A stretch of DNA of 64,000 bases from Vitrella brassicaformis. Lineage: Eukaryota > Sar > Vitrellaceae. The position numbers were made by a program, and so were the translations under genes. The notes below the pieces were generated by a model. It ran no database searches, had not been told where the DNA came from, and saw only the letters and a list, made by a program, of their open reading frames with translations. Shown here one piece after another: positions 1 to 10,692 of the stretch; position 1 is the first letter of the stretch, and the number at the start of each line of letters is the position of its first letter. The stretch spans positions 79,079 through 143,078 of the forward strand of contig CDMY01000770.1 in NCBI GenBank assembly GCA_001179505.1. The letters run 5' to 3'.

Positions 1-1
1 C

Positions 2-2535
2 CCCGAACGTCAGCTGCTCGGCGAGAAAGTTCCGACGATTCACTTTCCCCTCTTCTGGCCCGAAGAATCGCCAGACCTGTCCTTCGGCAGCGTCTTGACC
101 GGGGACTTCTTCTTCGTCGAGGAGGGGCGGCTGAACGACACTTTAGAAAATTGCAGCGTGACAGAGTCCATGCTCGACAACATACCCATTCCCGTGTCTG
201 TCTCTTGCGCCGTCGGCACTGATCCCATCGTGCCCTTCCGATCTTTTGAGCTCTTCAACGAGGAGACAGATGTGCAGCTCGACTTGGTGTTGAAGGGCCA
301 ATTGTCAAACCTTCAGGACAGAGAGGGTACATGTACTAGGCAGTCAGAACTTATCATCCAACATGTCCAATGTCTCTGTCTGTCTGTCTATCTGTCTGTC
401 GGTATGTATGACAGTGCTCACAAATTGTCGCGGACCGAGATTGCAGACGTTTCCGTCCGGCTTTGGAGAGTTTGACGCGGCCTTTCTTGCAGAACTTGCC
501 CGTACCGACATCGTTGGCGAAATCACGGCCGTCGCTCTGGCGCCCAACGGGGGGGTTCTCGGAGAGGACACGTGCGTTGCAGCCCAACTAAGGCAATCAA
601 GTAACTTCTCGTGCCGGCATGACGGGAAGGATTTAAAAGGCGACCACAACGTCGTGGCAAGCGTCAAAGTGGTGAGAAGGGAAGGTGATGAAACGTCGGT
701 GATATGCAAAGAAACAATAGCAAAACTCGACAACGATACGATAGCGGAAGACGACGTCACAGTCATTTGGGAACAGGAGTGCGAGATAGGATTTGAGTGC
801 TGTAAGCTACAAGAAGAGGCGTCACTCGCCTGTCTGCTGTGTACATCCCTGTGGTTTTCTGTCTCAGTTGAGGCATGCCCCGATGCTGTTCTGTCTGCCC
901 CACCCACAGCACAGCCGTCGATATACCGCATGACGGATATCCAGTTCAACAGCTCAGCTCTCGAAGACGGCGACGAACCACCACCTGTCGACCGCTGGTG
1001 TCTCCAACTAATAGCCGACACAGAGACTAAGACTTCTGCTACTGATAAATTCGCGCCCACAGACGAGTCGACGTATTACTTTAGCTGCGAAGGAGGGCTC
1101 GCTGATGTGCAAGTGAGGATCCGCTACGATCTGGACAGCTTGGATGGTCGCATAGCAGCAATCAATTATTCCAGCAACGATCAGCCGCAGGTGGGCTTTG
1201 CGAATGTTGATATCAAGGGGACGGTGCGGCAAGTGTGGCCCGAGGAATGCAATGGCACATTGATGTTCGTGGAAGGTAGGTACGGACACAAGGCAGAAAT
1301 CGCCCTCTCATAAGTTCCTTTGCTCCCCTGTGTGTTTGCTGTGTGTAGGGACGCTCATTGGTGGTGTTTCCTTCGATCCAGTGGGCAACGAGACCCCGGA
1401 CCCTGGCAAAGAGAACACCACGAGGTTCGCACCTGCGATTGCGGACTTGGGGCCTGGTGGGAACCGCACAGGGATCCTTCTTCCGGAAACGTTTGTCACT
1501 TCAAGCGTACCGATCGGAAACATGCAGTACGCCGTCCTGAATGCCAGCGATGAGTGTGACCAAAGTGCCGCCCAGAGGCTCACGTACAGGCGAGACGGCT
1601 TCACGGATCAGGGTGTTGGCTTCTTTTCTATGCCTGAATTAGAGGTAGGCACAAGCACACATACAATTGCGTCCCCCTCTGGTGCATTTGATGTTCAGAT
1701 TAAGGACTCATGGGACTCAGAGGATAATGAAACCGTTCTAGAGCTCAACAGCTTCTTTAGAGTGACTGAGGAAGGAAGGAACATCTCGGAATTCACGTCG
1801 TCAATCGCAGGACGGCTGACAGAAGTGTGTGACATTGGGATTGAAGGTAAGTCAAGAGCACACATTCTCCGCCCTCGTCACGACACTCCAGTACCTGTCG
1901 TCTTCTCAGGGGTGCCAGCAGTGCAGATTCAGTGCCTTCCCCGTGAGCCCATCGTCGTTGATAGCATCGGTCTCTTCACCGAAACTGACGTCAACAACAT
2001 CAACACCACCAACCTGACAATGATCGAGGGCATCGACCTGACAAGGATCGGAGACATCGAGCTGAGGTGACGCGCAGATCTGACAACATTCCATGAAGAC
2101 ACATGTGTTAACTATGTTGCTGTTTGGCGTTTTTGCGTTGCGTCTCTGCCCTGCAGCACTATCGCGCGAGTGCTGATCAAAGATGGCGATGATGTCAATA
2201 GTACCCTCCGCCTCTCAGTCCCATACAGCCTCGCATGTTCCGACAACGATATCGAGCGCATCAATCAAGAGACCGACGGGCGCGGCGGGTTTATCGTGCG
2301 GACCATTCCATTGACTGCCGATGTGGCTCGGATTGACACTGGCGACCTCGTTTTGCGTGTGGAGCAGGATTGTCCTGTGCTTTTAATCTGCGGTACATCG
2401 GATGGAAGAAACAGAAGGGGAGGAGCTCCAAACAGCTTGCCGCCTGTGTGTTTCGATTGTCTCTTGCTGCAGAAGATGCTAAACCCACCCCTGGACCCAT
2501 GCAGCCATGAGCAACTGAGAATCGAGGTGATGTGA
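2..2535 (+). CDS. Secreted or surface glycoprotein, 5' partial
   Basis: No known family recognised. The frame is open at the left edge, so the N terminus and any signal peptide lie outside. Exons that keep phase are 2-326, 415-801, 910-1275, 1349-1846, 1910-2066 and 2157-2535, ending at TGA 2533-2535. The piece 802-909 is in frame without stops but starts GTAAGC and ends CACAG, so I treat it as an intron. The product has more than ten N-x-S/T sequons (for example NCS, NFS, NYS, NGT, NRT, NIS, NTT, NLT), scattered Cys and beta-rich segments, which fits an extracellular protein. The true end could lie further right, because GTGATG at 2527 could also be a donor. The extracellular location is inference from composition. 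Confidence 0.6.
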
Positions 2536-3601
2536 GTGTGTTATGGTGTGAAGTGCATTCGAGGCCCCCAATGGGTGGATACACCTCTGTTCAGCCGCAC
2601 CTCCTGCTGCTACAAGGTCAGGAGACATCACGCGACAGATGCGAGACTTCTCTCATGTACGTTTTCCCAGATCTCTTCGTTCGTTGTCGGTGTCCCGCTG
2701 ACCCATCTGCAATGACGGCGGGCTTATTTGTCTGCTTGTCACCTTTTTGTGCCTCTGCGGGGGCGGGTGCATGCCCTGTGATTTGTGCACATAAGAGGAT
2801 AATCGTTTGACCCGCCGTTCTCTCGCTGCTGCTATACTGCAAGAGGTTTGCGGGGACGGCTATGTCAATTGATAGACAGCATTGCATCGCTTCGTGGTGT
2901 TGGGTCCGTCGATGGTTTTGTTATGAGTGTCCACATGCAATTCAACTCAGATGACTCGTTTTCGAATTGGTGTCAACACACACACACACACACGTGCTTG
3001 CCATCCATCAATCGTATAGTGCCAATGAACAGTTTTCGAGTTGGAGCGTCTATGAATATACTCCATCATCATCTCCCACAACAAACACGAGCTATACCAG
3101 CCAACTAGCACGTGGTGCGAATGTAGGCAGGCTTATGTGGCTGGTCCACGAGATTGTTGTGTGTAGAATCAGTGAGTAGGGTGATTGTCCCTGCTGTGTG
3201 CCTGCCGTGTGCCATTCATGCGTATGTCAGTGAGGTGAGAGCATTCTTTTTGAGTGCGGCAGTTTTGGTCTGACAGCCAGTGGACATGGCACGCCGAATT
3301 CACACTGACACAAACATTAACATAAGGGAAATGACGACAACATAACCAAGAGCCGCCCCAAGACCACCACACACACAGGCTGTCCACACATGCACACAAT
3401 ACGATGAAGGACGCGCAAGAAGTATTCTAATTGGCGATTCCGATTCAGCAGACGCACACGTCACTATGGCACAATGAGATGACACAGCAGCCCGCCATAG
3501 GGCCCGTACCCAGTATGAGTGCCTCTTGGACACGCAATCGAATCGAGAACAAATACACCGACACCTGGCCCGACCGTCGTACGACGTTTCCCCATCGGAG
3601 G
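2536..3601. other. Intergenic, no gene seen
   Basis: This tail-to-tail spacer holds a (CA)n tract near 2978-2993 and low-complexity TG/CA sequence. Short frames on both strands have no coherent splice structure or recognisable product. Part of 2590-2810 could be 3' UTR or a last exon of the preceding gene. Confidence 0.5.
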
Positions 3602-4308
3602 TCAGTTGGCGCAGCCGGGGTTGCAACTAGCCCAACAACCCGATGAGGTGCAGCTGAAGGAGAGAGCCAGTCAGCCAGATGAGCCATGCACATACTGTGT
3701 CAGATACCAGTGGCGCTGACCTGCTGCAGCAGGGTGGAAGGCGGCGCAGAGGTGCATCGTCTGGGGCCTCGACACACCCGGGATTGCAATTTGCCCAACA
3801 AGACGGTGAGCTGCAGGAACTGCAGCACTGTAGGCGTCGCACAGGTGTGTCGTCGTGGGCACAGCCAGGGTTGCAGTTCGCAAAGCAGGAAGGCGTAGTG
3901 CAGCTGCAAAGATAGCACCACAGAAAAGCAGGCAGGTGAATAGAGAGGGGGCAATTCATCGATGGAAAAGTACCCGCTACAGCACTGCAGGCGGCGCAGA
4001 GGGGCGTCGTCGCCTGCACGAAGGAACGGCGAGGGAACGCACAGCATGACATCGTGTGAACAGATGGACGGAAGAGTGCTCGTGCGTCGTCGTGCGCGTG
4101 TGGCTGACCTTGGTGGACGTCGTTTGTCTGCTGGCCACTCAGTCGCCCCCGCAGCGCAGTCCCGCCAGACACCTCCTGAGCCAATGTGCACAACATACAG
4201 CTGACACACTGTGCCGCACGTGTGATTGCGTCCCTCCCTCACCTGTCCGAGTGCAGCACTCGTCAACACAACAGCCACAAAGAAGCAGGCACACCACATG
4301 AGCGTCAT
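3602..4308 (-). CDS. Small secreted Cys-rich three-repeat protein
   Basis: The gene is visible only after splicing. Exons, in minus-strand order, are 4243-4308, 4173-4200, 3974-4013, 3721-3903 and 3602-3653, giving 122 aa and a TGA stop at 3602-3604. The first 22 codons form a signal peptide (MTLMWC, then FFVAVVL). The rest is three tandem units of about 30 aa, each a DD(A/T)P(L/V)RRL stretch followed by CCS-x-C, a further Cys, and an (A)NCNPGC-like end, with six Cys per unit. The introns at 3654-3720 and 3904-3973 both fall at the same point just after the CC pair, in phase 2, and joining across them restores the repeat exactly. Repeat 2 has no intron there. The 5' part is less sure: the first intron would be only 42 nt and may be read through. 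No known family is recognised and the function is unknown. The protein probably forms disulphides and is exported. Confidence 0.65.
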
Positions 4309-4336
4309 GACGACAGAGAGGAGCGGTTCTACCAAA

Positions 4337-4344
4337 GCGAGCTC
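4337..4344. promoter_or_regulatory. GCGAGCTC candidate promoter motif
   Basis: The octamer lies in the 205-bp spacer between the divergent starts at 4308 (-) and 4514 (+). It is one of several GCGAGCT(T/C) copies found in head-to-head spacers of this window. Its function is inferred from position only. Confidence 0.3.
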
Positions 4345-4513
4345 ACGTACACCGCGTAAATTTCCACTCTGGCCGCAACGGAACTTGCTCGAGCTGTGAC
4401 AGACGATGAGACGGAAGCCCACAGGCACACACGAGCTCAAGTGCCTCGTGAGGGCCCGAGTTTGCTTCAGAAAGGGCAGGGCTGAATGACCAAGCGGACC
4501 AAGCATCGGTCGC

Positions 4514-5638
4514 ATGCTGCGGTGGCTTCTCGTGGGTGTGTTGGTCGTATTGTTGAGTGAGAGGGAGAGGAGAGGTGCCGTGGGTCAGTTCACGACAGCC
4601 TGCCTCTCGGGCAATACCTTCGGACCTAGCGCTGAAGCCAGCAAAGACTGCCTGCCACGTGAGCACTCGAGGACAGGCTCCCTCCGTTGATCATTCTCTG
4701 TTTTGTGTGTGTTTCCAGCTGTCAACCCGTTGTTACAACTACCTGGATTTCCAGGCAGTGATAAACCCCTTTCGAGATGTGAACCCAATGCTCTGCTGCC
4801 CATCGTTGACCACCCCGAGCGGGGCAACTTCGGCCAGTGCCTCTACAATGAGAACGCCGAGCTCTTGCTGCAAATCCAACAGGAAATCGCCCTCAATGAC
4901 AACTTGAATAATAGCAGGAGCTCAGATACGGCGGGTGACGTGACTGCGTCGGGCGAGAATCAGTCCATTTTGTGCGGGCAGCCCAGCGGCGTCAATCGCA
5001 CAGACATCACTGATCTGGGAACGGCAGCTCTCGGAAGGTACACACACGTGATTGGTCGTGATGGCAACGTCGGTATGCTGTCTGTCTGCCTGTCTGTCAG
5101 CTGCCCATCCGATAAGCCCATTTGTGCCCGCACGAGCGAGTCCCGCTTTTGCTACTGCATCAAGGACGACAGGGGTTTGTTTGGTGAGGCGGCCGAGGTC
5201 TCACATGGCGATGTCACCCTCGCCAAGGGTGTCGTCAGCGGCAAGCCATCGTCCCTGTGCCTCCCTCCTGAGCTGGATCCTTGCTTCAATGCCGTCAACC
5301 GCTTCGCCGTGCCCTTCGACTGTGCGGACAGCCTGCCTGTCGTCGAGAGAAGGGAAGACATTGGACCAGACCCAAGAAACCAGAGTTGGCTGCCGAACGA
5401 GCGGTTTCCAGTGCCGCAAGAGTCGACGTTCGCCCAGCTGGTGCCCGGCACTTATCTGTTTGAAGACGTGCACTCGAATGCCTACCTCGATACCATCAAG
5501 AACGTGGGCACCGGTGTGTCGAGCTGCATGAGGATCCAGGGCAAGAAGAATGATGATAGTGGGTTCGATGACTTCTTCTTGGACCTCTCGTGCGACACGA
5601 CAGAGGGCGTCAGCGTGACCCTCCAATTCGACTGCCCC
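4514..5638 (+). CDS. Secreted protein, 3' end lost in gap
   Basis: No family recognised. Exon 1 (4514-4658) opens with a clear signal peptide (MLRWLLVGVLVVLL). Exons 4719-5037 and 5101-5638 follow in phase; the intron 5038-5100 is 63 nt and stop-free, so it is easily mistaken for coding sequence. The mature part has regularly spaced Cys (for example FCYC near 5150 and DLSCD near 5590) and N-x-S/T sites. It ends inside the 300-N gap. The sequence right of the gap is homologous to a different gene (61969-63962), so the two sides should not be joined into one protein without proof. Confidence 0.65.
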
Positions 5639-5938
5639 NNNNNNNNNNNNNNNNNNNNNNNNNNNNNNNNNNNNNNNNNNNNNNNNNNNNNNNNNNNNNN
5701 NNNNNNNNNNNNNNNNNNNNNNNNNNNNNNNNNNNNNNNNNNNNNNNNNNNNNNNNNNNNNNNNNNNNNNNNNNNNNNNNNNNNNNNNNNNNNNNNNNNN
5801 NNNNNNNNNNNNNNNNNNNNNNNNNNNNNNNNNNNNNNNNNNNNNNNNNNNNNNNNNNNNNNNNNNNNNNNNNNNNNNNNNNNNNNNNNNNNNNNNNNNN
5901 NNNNNNNNNNNNNNNNNNNNNNNNNNNNNNNNNNNNNN
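5639..5938. other. Assembly gap of 300 N
   Basis: An uninterrupted run of exactly 300 N, probably a scaffolding gap of estimated or default size. Coding features on either side are truncated by it. Confidence 0.99.
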
Positions 5939-6225
5939 CAGAGAGACCTGTATCTGAATCTGCGTCTGTGCCTGTCTGTGCGTCTGTGTGTCCAATCCCA
6001 CCAGTTCCTGGTGGCGTCACCGACTTTGTCGAGTTCGCCTGTTCGAGTGTGAGATCGCTGCTGCAGCTCAAGTGCAAGACGGTGGACCTCCTGCTGCGGG
6101 GCCTGGACGCCGACACACGCAGCCGGCTCGAGTCTGCCGTGCCTTCCCAACTTAGCAGCAGGAAGGGCACGACCATATTGTGCTTGCAGCAAGGCAATAA
6201 GCTCGTGATAGCTACAGGTGTGTAG
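5939..6225 (+). pseudogene. 3' terminal exon fragment of an LRR/F-box-like family gene
   Basis: After an intron end (acceptor CAG at 6002-6004), the exon 6005-6225 encodes about 73 aa that closely match the last exon of the minus-strand gene at 61969-63962 (shared blocks DFVEFACSS, RSLLQL, RLESAVP/LLESAVP). The intron just before it and about 15 bp after the stop also match. It is either the 3' end of a paralogue hidden in the gap, a decayed fragment, or a scaffolding artefact. I label it pseudogene for want of the rest, but the frame itself is intact. Confidence 0.5.
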
Positions 6226-6240
6226 CGGCGTATGGGAATG
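5939..6240. repeat. Duplicated segment, copy A
   Basis: Partner of 61954-62262, here on the plus strand and cut on its left by the gap. Homology includes intron, exon and about 15 bp after the stop, so it arose from DNA, not by retrocopying. Confidence 0.75.
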
Positions 6241-6661
6241 GGCCAGCATTGATACGTGTGTACAGGGCCCATGGATGGGGTGAGACGGTGGGGATTGAGA
6301 CGTTGCAGAAGCCCAGCTGGCTAGCTTGATCCCTGATCCTTGAGCTTGACTGTGTGTTGTGTGTTGGCGGCTGTATGCCAGGCGGGACATATTGGTGGAT
6401 TGTAGCACAGCACACAGCACAGACAGTGGGGGCGTTGTCTGTCTTGTGGGCTGCATGGTGACATTCATGTGCAGCTGCGTACCTGCCTGCTTCAATACGT
6501 GTTGATGAGCAGCTATACGCAATTGCAATCACCGTTGGTATTCAGATCGATATCAACAGTGTCTATCGCCAAGTCACTAGACAGTGCATTCGTCCACCAA
6601 CCATCCACATGCGATCGACCAGCCACATCCATCCATCCATCCACTTCGTCGCCTCACAGCT
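6226..6661. other. Intergenic, no gene seen
   Basis: Tail-to-tail spacer between the gap-side fragment and the coiled-coil gene. It contains short (CATC)n runs near 6630-6645. I see no coding or RNA gene. Confidence 0.5.
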
Positions 6662-9600
6662 TTAAGCTCGTCTTCTCAGAGTGCGCGTCTGCGTCAGCTC
6701 AAATGATGCGCCAGACAGCACCGCCAGGGCTGCACACAGTGCACCACACACACATATAGATCACCGACATGAACACAGCCGCGTGTGTGTGCCCTGCCCC
6801 ACGCACGTACCTCTCTTCATGCTGTCGATCTCATCTGACCGCGCCTTCTGGCGGAAGTCGTAATTGTCCAGCAGAAAGTCACACTGACAGAGCGAGAGAG
6901 AGAGAGAGAGAGAGAGAACTGTCCAGTGTGCTTCTCCTTGTGTTTGGTGCGGTGTCTGTCTGGCCGACCGAGCTGTGCAGTTGGGCCTGATACTCGTGAA
7001 CGGCCTGAAGCTGCTCCTTGGCAGCCTTGCGCGCATCCTGGACACATACATGAGAGAGATGTTGACGTGAAGAAGGCGTCAGATGGCCTGAGGCAGAACA
7101 GAACAGGTACCTTGCTCTCTTGAATCATGGCGAGAGACTCTGATCTGGCGGCCTCCTTGTCGACAATCGACTGACATTCAACACAACACAAACACAATAC
7201 ACAGATGGAGAGAGACATCCCTCCCTCCCTTCATCCATCCACCCCTCTCGTCACCTTTGAGTCTGCGGCCCTTTTGTCCTGTGCGTCGCCAATCATGGTG
7301 TCGTAGTCACGCTGCGCCGTCTCCTCGTCCTTCTTGGCCTCAGCCATCTGACACACACACACACATGGGCACATGTGAGGAAGGAGCCTGGTGTGTCTGG
7401 TCGGGTGGTGAGGCCATTACGTCGACGCCGAGTCCGGAGATCATTTTGGTCATGATGGACATGACGCCGCCCGACTGCTCCGTCTTGGTCTGGTAGGCGT
7501 CCCATGTCTCGGGGGGCGGGGGAGGCGCGTCGACACTGCCGCCTCCACTCTGCACTCACAGAGAGACACGCAGAATGTTTATTGGCTACATATGTGGATT
7601 GGATTGAACGTGCCTGGAAGAGTAGGGGGTAGGCATATGGCGACGGCGGAGAGGTGGTGGGGGCAGCCAACTCAGGATTGTAAAACTGATTCAACCTGCA
7701 TACACACACACACGAGTCCTCTCTCTATCTGTCCCTTCACACACACACACACAAGCCCCAAGGCACCTGTCGGCGGCCTTGTTGAGTAGCGCCTTGGCCA
7801 GATTGAGTTCGCTCATTTCCTGTGTAAACTCCTTCTTCTCCTGCTGCCGCTGCTCCGTGGCATCCTTGACCGACTCATCGAGGTCCTTGATCTCCTGCGT
7901 GACAGTGGCAATCTCCTCCGTCAAGACGTCAACCTTCTCCTGAACAGCCGCAGACCGACACGCAGGGAGGGAGGGAGACAGAAAAATGGGCGAATGGGTG
8001 CATGACGGGGCGTGTGGTGTGGTGTGTTGTCTCCTGCCTTCAGCTTGGACAGTTTGGTCTCCAGGTCGGTGATTTGGGTCTCGGTGTCCTGAAAAGGAGA
8101 CAGGAGAGAGGCGGACTCTTATCCGGGCTGTCATGTGATGGGTCTGGTGTGGTGATCCTACGTCTTTCTTGTTTGCGTTCTTGTGGGTTTCGGCCACACA
8201 CCAGTCCTTCTGCCTGCGGCACACAAGGCAATGGAACGGACGGACAATCATGAGGATGTGTGCGTGTGTGTGGATGGCCATGCTTACTTGTCGTCGGTCT
8301 TCTGTTCCTGCCCCAGGACACCGATCATCTTCTGTATCATCTTCTTGACGCCATCCATATTGATCGCACCTTCACACAGACACAATTACACACACACACA
8401 CATACACACGGAGAGAGAGGGAGGGAGGGAGAGAGAGAGAGACAAAGGCCAGGATGTGTTGTGTTTGGGCGCAGGTGCAGTCATGTGTAGCCATACCGAC
8501 CTGATCGCACCCTCATGGCCAGGGCGGCCAGCTGTGGTTTCTTGAACTCCTTGGCCGTGTCCATCAGCATCTCATACGCACTCTGCCGGGGGTTGCTGCC
8601 CGTCTGCACACAGATGGACCCTTGGTAGCATCTCCTCGCTCCGCCCACCCATCTGTCGGTCTTGTACGTACCTGTATGAGTGCGGGTGCCTCCTCCTGGT
8701 TGGGTGGCGGGAGTGTCTTCTTAAACAGGTCCAGTGCATCGTCATCGTTGAGAATCTTGATCGTCTCTGGAGGAACGAGGAAAAGGGAAGCATCCGGCAG
8801 ATCCATCCCAAAGCCCACGCATATTTGTTCTCCTTTCTCGGTGTGCGTACCCGAGATTGCGGCCATCTCCTGTGCACGAACCTTCTGGCGGTCCTCCCTG
8901 CGACAGAGGGGCATCCACCCATGCCCATACGTCATGTCGATGTGTGTGTGGTAGGCACCTACCATTCGTCAGCTTTGGTCTTGCAGTCGGTGGCCATGTT
9001 GGCGACGAACTTCTTGTTCTCCTCCAGAGACCGCTGCACACACGCGAAACGAGAGCAGAGGCGTGCTGAGTGATTGAGTGGAGGCTATGTATCCTGTCCT
9101 CGCCGACCGTGGTGTCCTCAATGTCGTCTTCGCTGTCTGCGAGTATCTTGGTTGCGTCCGCCAGCTGCACCTGCTTGCTCTCCACCGCTTTCTCGGCTGC
9201 CATAATCTCCTCATTCTTGGCAGCCGTCAGCTCTGGATGTGCACAGTGTCACACAGAGGGCGGGCGCAGAGAGAGACACACACTGACAGGCGAATGCGGC
9301 AGCTTCACCCCATCTCTGGCCGACCTTCGAATGCCGCCTTCGCTTCCTCCTCCTGAGAATCGAGACACGAAGGGTTAATGATGTGGTGTGGGCGGGCATC
9401 TCTGTCTCTTTCACGTGTGTGACGGCTCCATTGAGGTCCTTGTCAAACTCGGCCAGCATCTGCTTCAGTATCCCAAGGATCTCACCTGACTGCACACAGA
9501 CGACAACAGACACAACAGACACAACAAATCAACTGCATAGACACCCTCCTGCATGTGATGTGGTAATGGGGGCCACCCACCTGTGCGGCATATCCGCCCT

Positions 9601-10608
9601 TCATGTTGGGTTGCTGGATGAAGGAGTTGAGCAGCTGACGCTCATCCATCGACAAGTTGCTGCACACACAACGACACGGCCATCAACAGATCCACAACAT
9701 GACCATGGAGGTCTCTGCTCTCCTTGTGTGTACCTCATTCGCGTGATGGCGTTGACGCGGCGAAGGGTCTGCGCCACACTCAGGAAGGCGCCACCCATCC
9801 CTGCAGCACCAACCAACGAGTTATGCTTGCTGGGGCGAGTGGCTGGCTGCCGACCTTTTTCAAGTGCGGGGATCGCCTTCTGCAGTGCTGCAATGCTCTC
9901 CTGCAGACGAAGAGAGGACGGACAAGGAGAGAGGAAAAGGCGGATCAGCTGCAGGAAACGACCGTACCTTGAGATCTCCCGACTCCTGTGCGAACTCAGC
10001 GGCTTCCTTCTCACGAATGGATGTCGCCTCTGAGACCGCTTGACGGTCCTGTGCAAAACGCACAGTGCAAAGAAATGATATGAGCACAGATCTATCTCCC
10101 TCTCTCTCACCTCTTCGATATCTTTCTTGTGTTCCTCTATCTCCTGCGTGAGCCGTGTCTTGGCGGCCTGGGCCTCCTTAACGTGACCGCCGAGCTCCCT
10201 GCACACACAGAAGGAAGGCATCCCAACTGTCCTGGCAGTCCATCCCTCTCTGCGTTTCTCCCACTCGAGATGGGTCTCGGCGTCTGCGATCTGTTTTTCC
10301 AGCTGGGCAGTGCCCTGCAGCACACCCACACAGATCAGATCACCCCTCACAGTGGTAGATCTGGCCACTGACGCCTCCCTTGGCCCGACCTTTTTGCAGT
10401 AGCATTCAAACTTGTTGTACAGCTTCTCCTCCCTCCTGCCTTCCTCCTCGGTCTGCTTCTGCATCTCCTGCAGCAGCCGGACCACCTTGCGGATGGGGTT
10501 GTCTCCCAGCCCTGACGCTGACGTCAAGCGAAGGCGGCTGCAGTGCGCCGGGGACATGAAGAGACATGCGGAGAGGAGCAAGATCTTCACAGTGAGCAAG
10601 GCCTTCAT
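6662..10608 (-). CDS. Secreted coiled-coil protein
   Basis: The protein starts with a signal peptide (MKALLTVKILLLSACLFMSPAHC) and is followed by a long, charged alpha-helical coiled-coil rich in E, K, Q and A, spread over some 15 exons. An early segment around LYNKFECYCKK and a mid segment (NMKGGYAAQ, SGEILGILKQM, then a stretch ending DLNGAVTH) are its most distinctive parts. Proteins with this layout are ones I associate with dinoflagellates and relatives, where their role is not established. The last exon follows a GTACGT donor near 6810, reads ALAVLSGASFELTQ and ends in RRRA before TAA at 6662-6664. Many introns carry (CA)n on the plus strand. Its start codon lies 84 bp from the divergent SNF2 gene. 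The secreted location rests on the signal peptide; function is unknown. Confidence 0.75.
6894..6917. repeat. (GA)n microsatellite
   Basis: A run of about 12 GA units, inside an intron of the coiled-coil gene. Confidence 0.9.
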
Positions 10609-10680
10609 TATGATCCCGTCAGCCTTCAGGGGAAAATCGGCTGCAAAAGGCGAAAAAAGAAGTCGGCCAGGTGGATGGGG

Positions 10681-10688
10681 GCGAGCTT
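10681..10688. promoter_or_regulatory. GCGAGCTT candidate promoter motif
   Basis: Lies in the 84-bp spacer between the divergent starts 10608 (-) and 10693 (+), immediately before the plus-strand ATG. Shared with other head-to-head spacers here; function is inferred. Confidence 0.35.
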
Positions 10689-10692
10689 GTAA

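Noticed and set aside
2532..2810. Plus-strand frame after the first gene as an extra exon
   Set aside because: A join through GTGATG at 2527 is possible but there is no convincing acceptor with coding-like sequence after it.
3602..4013. The tandem repeat viewed as non-coding minisatellite
   Set aside because: Phase-preserving splice sites, a signal peptide upstream and a stop right at the end of the last unit make a coding explanation better.
5201..6528. Open frames running through the N gap
   Set aside because: Unknown bases cannot support a reading frame, and the two flanks belong to different genes.
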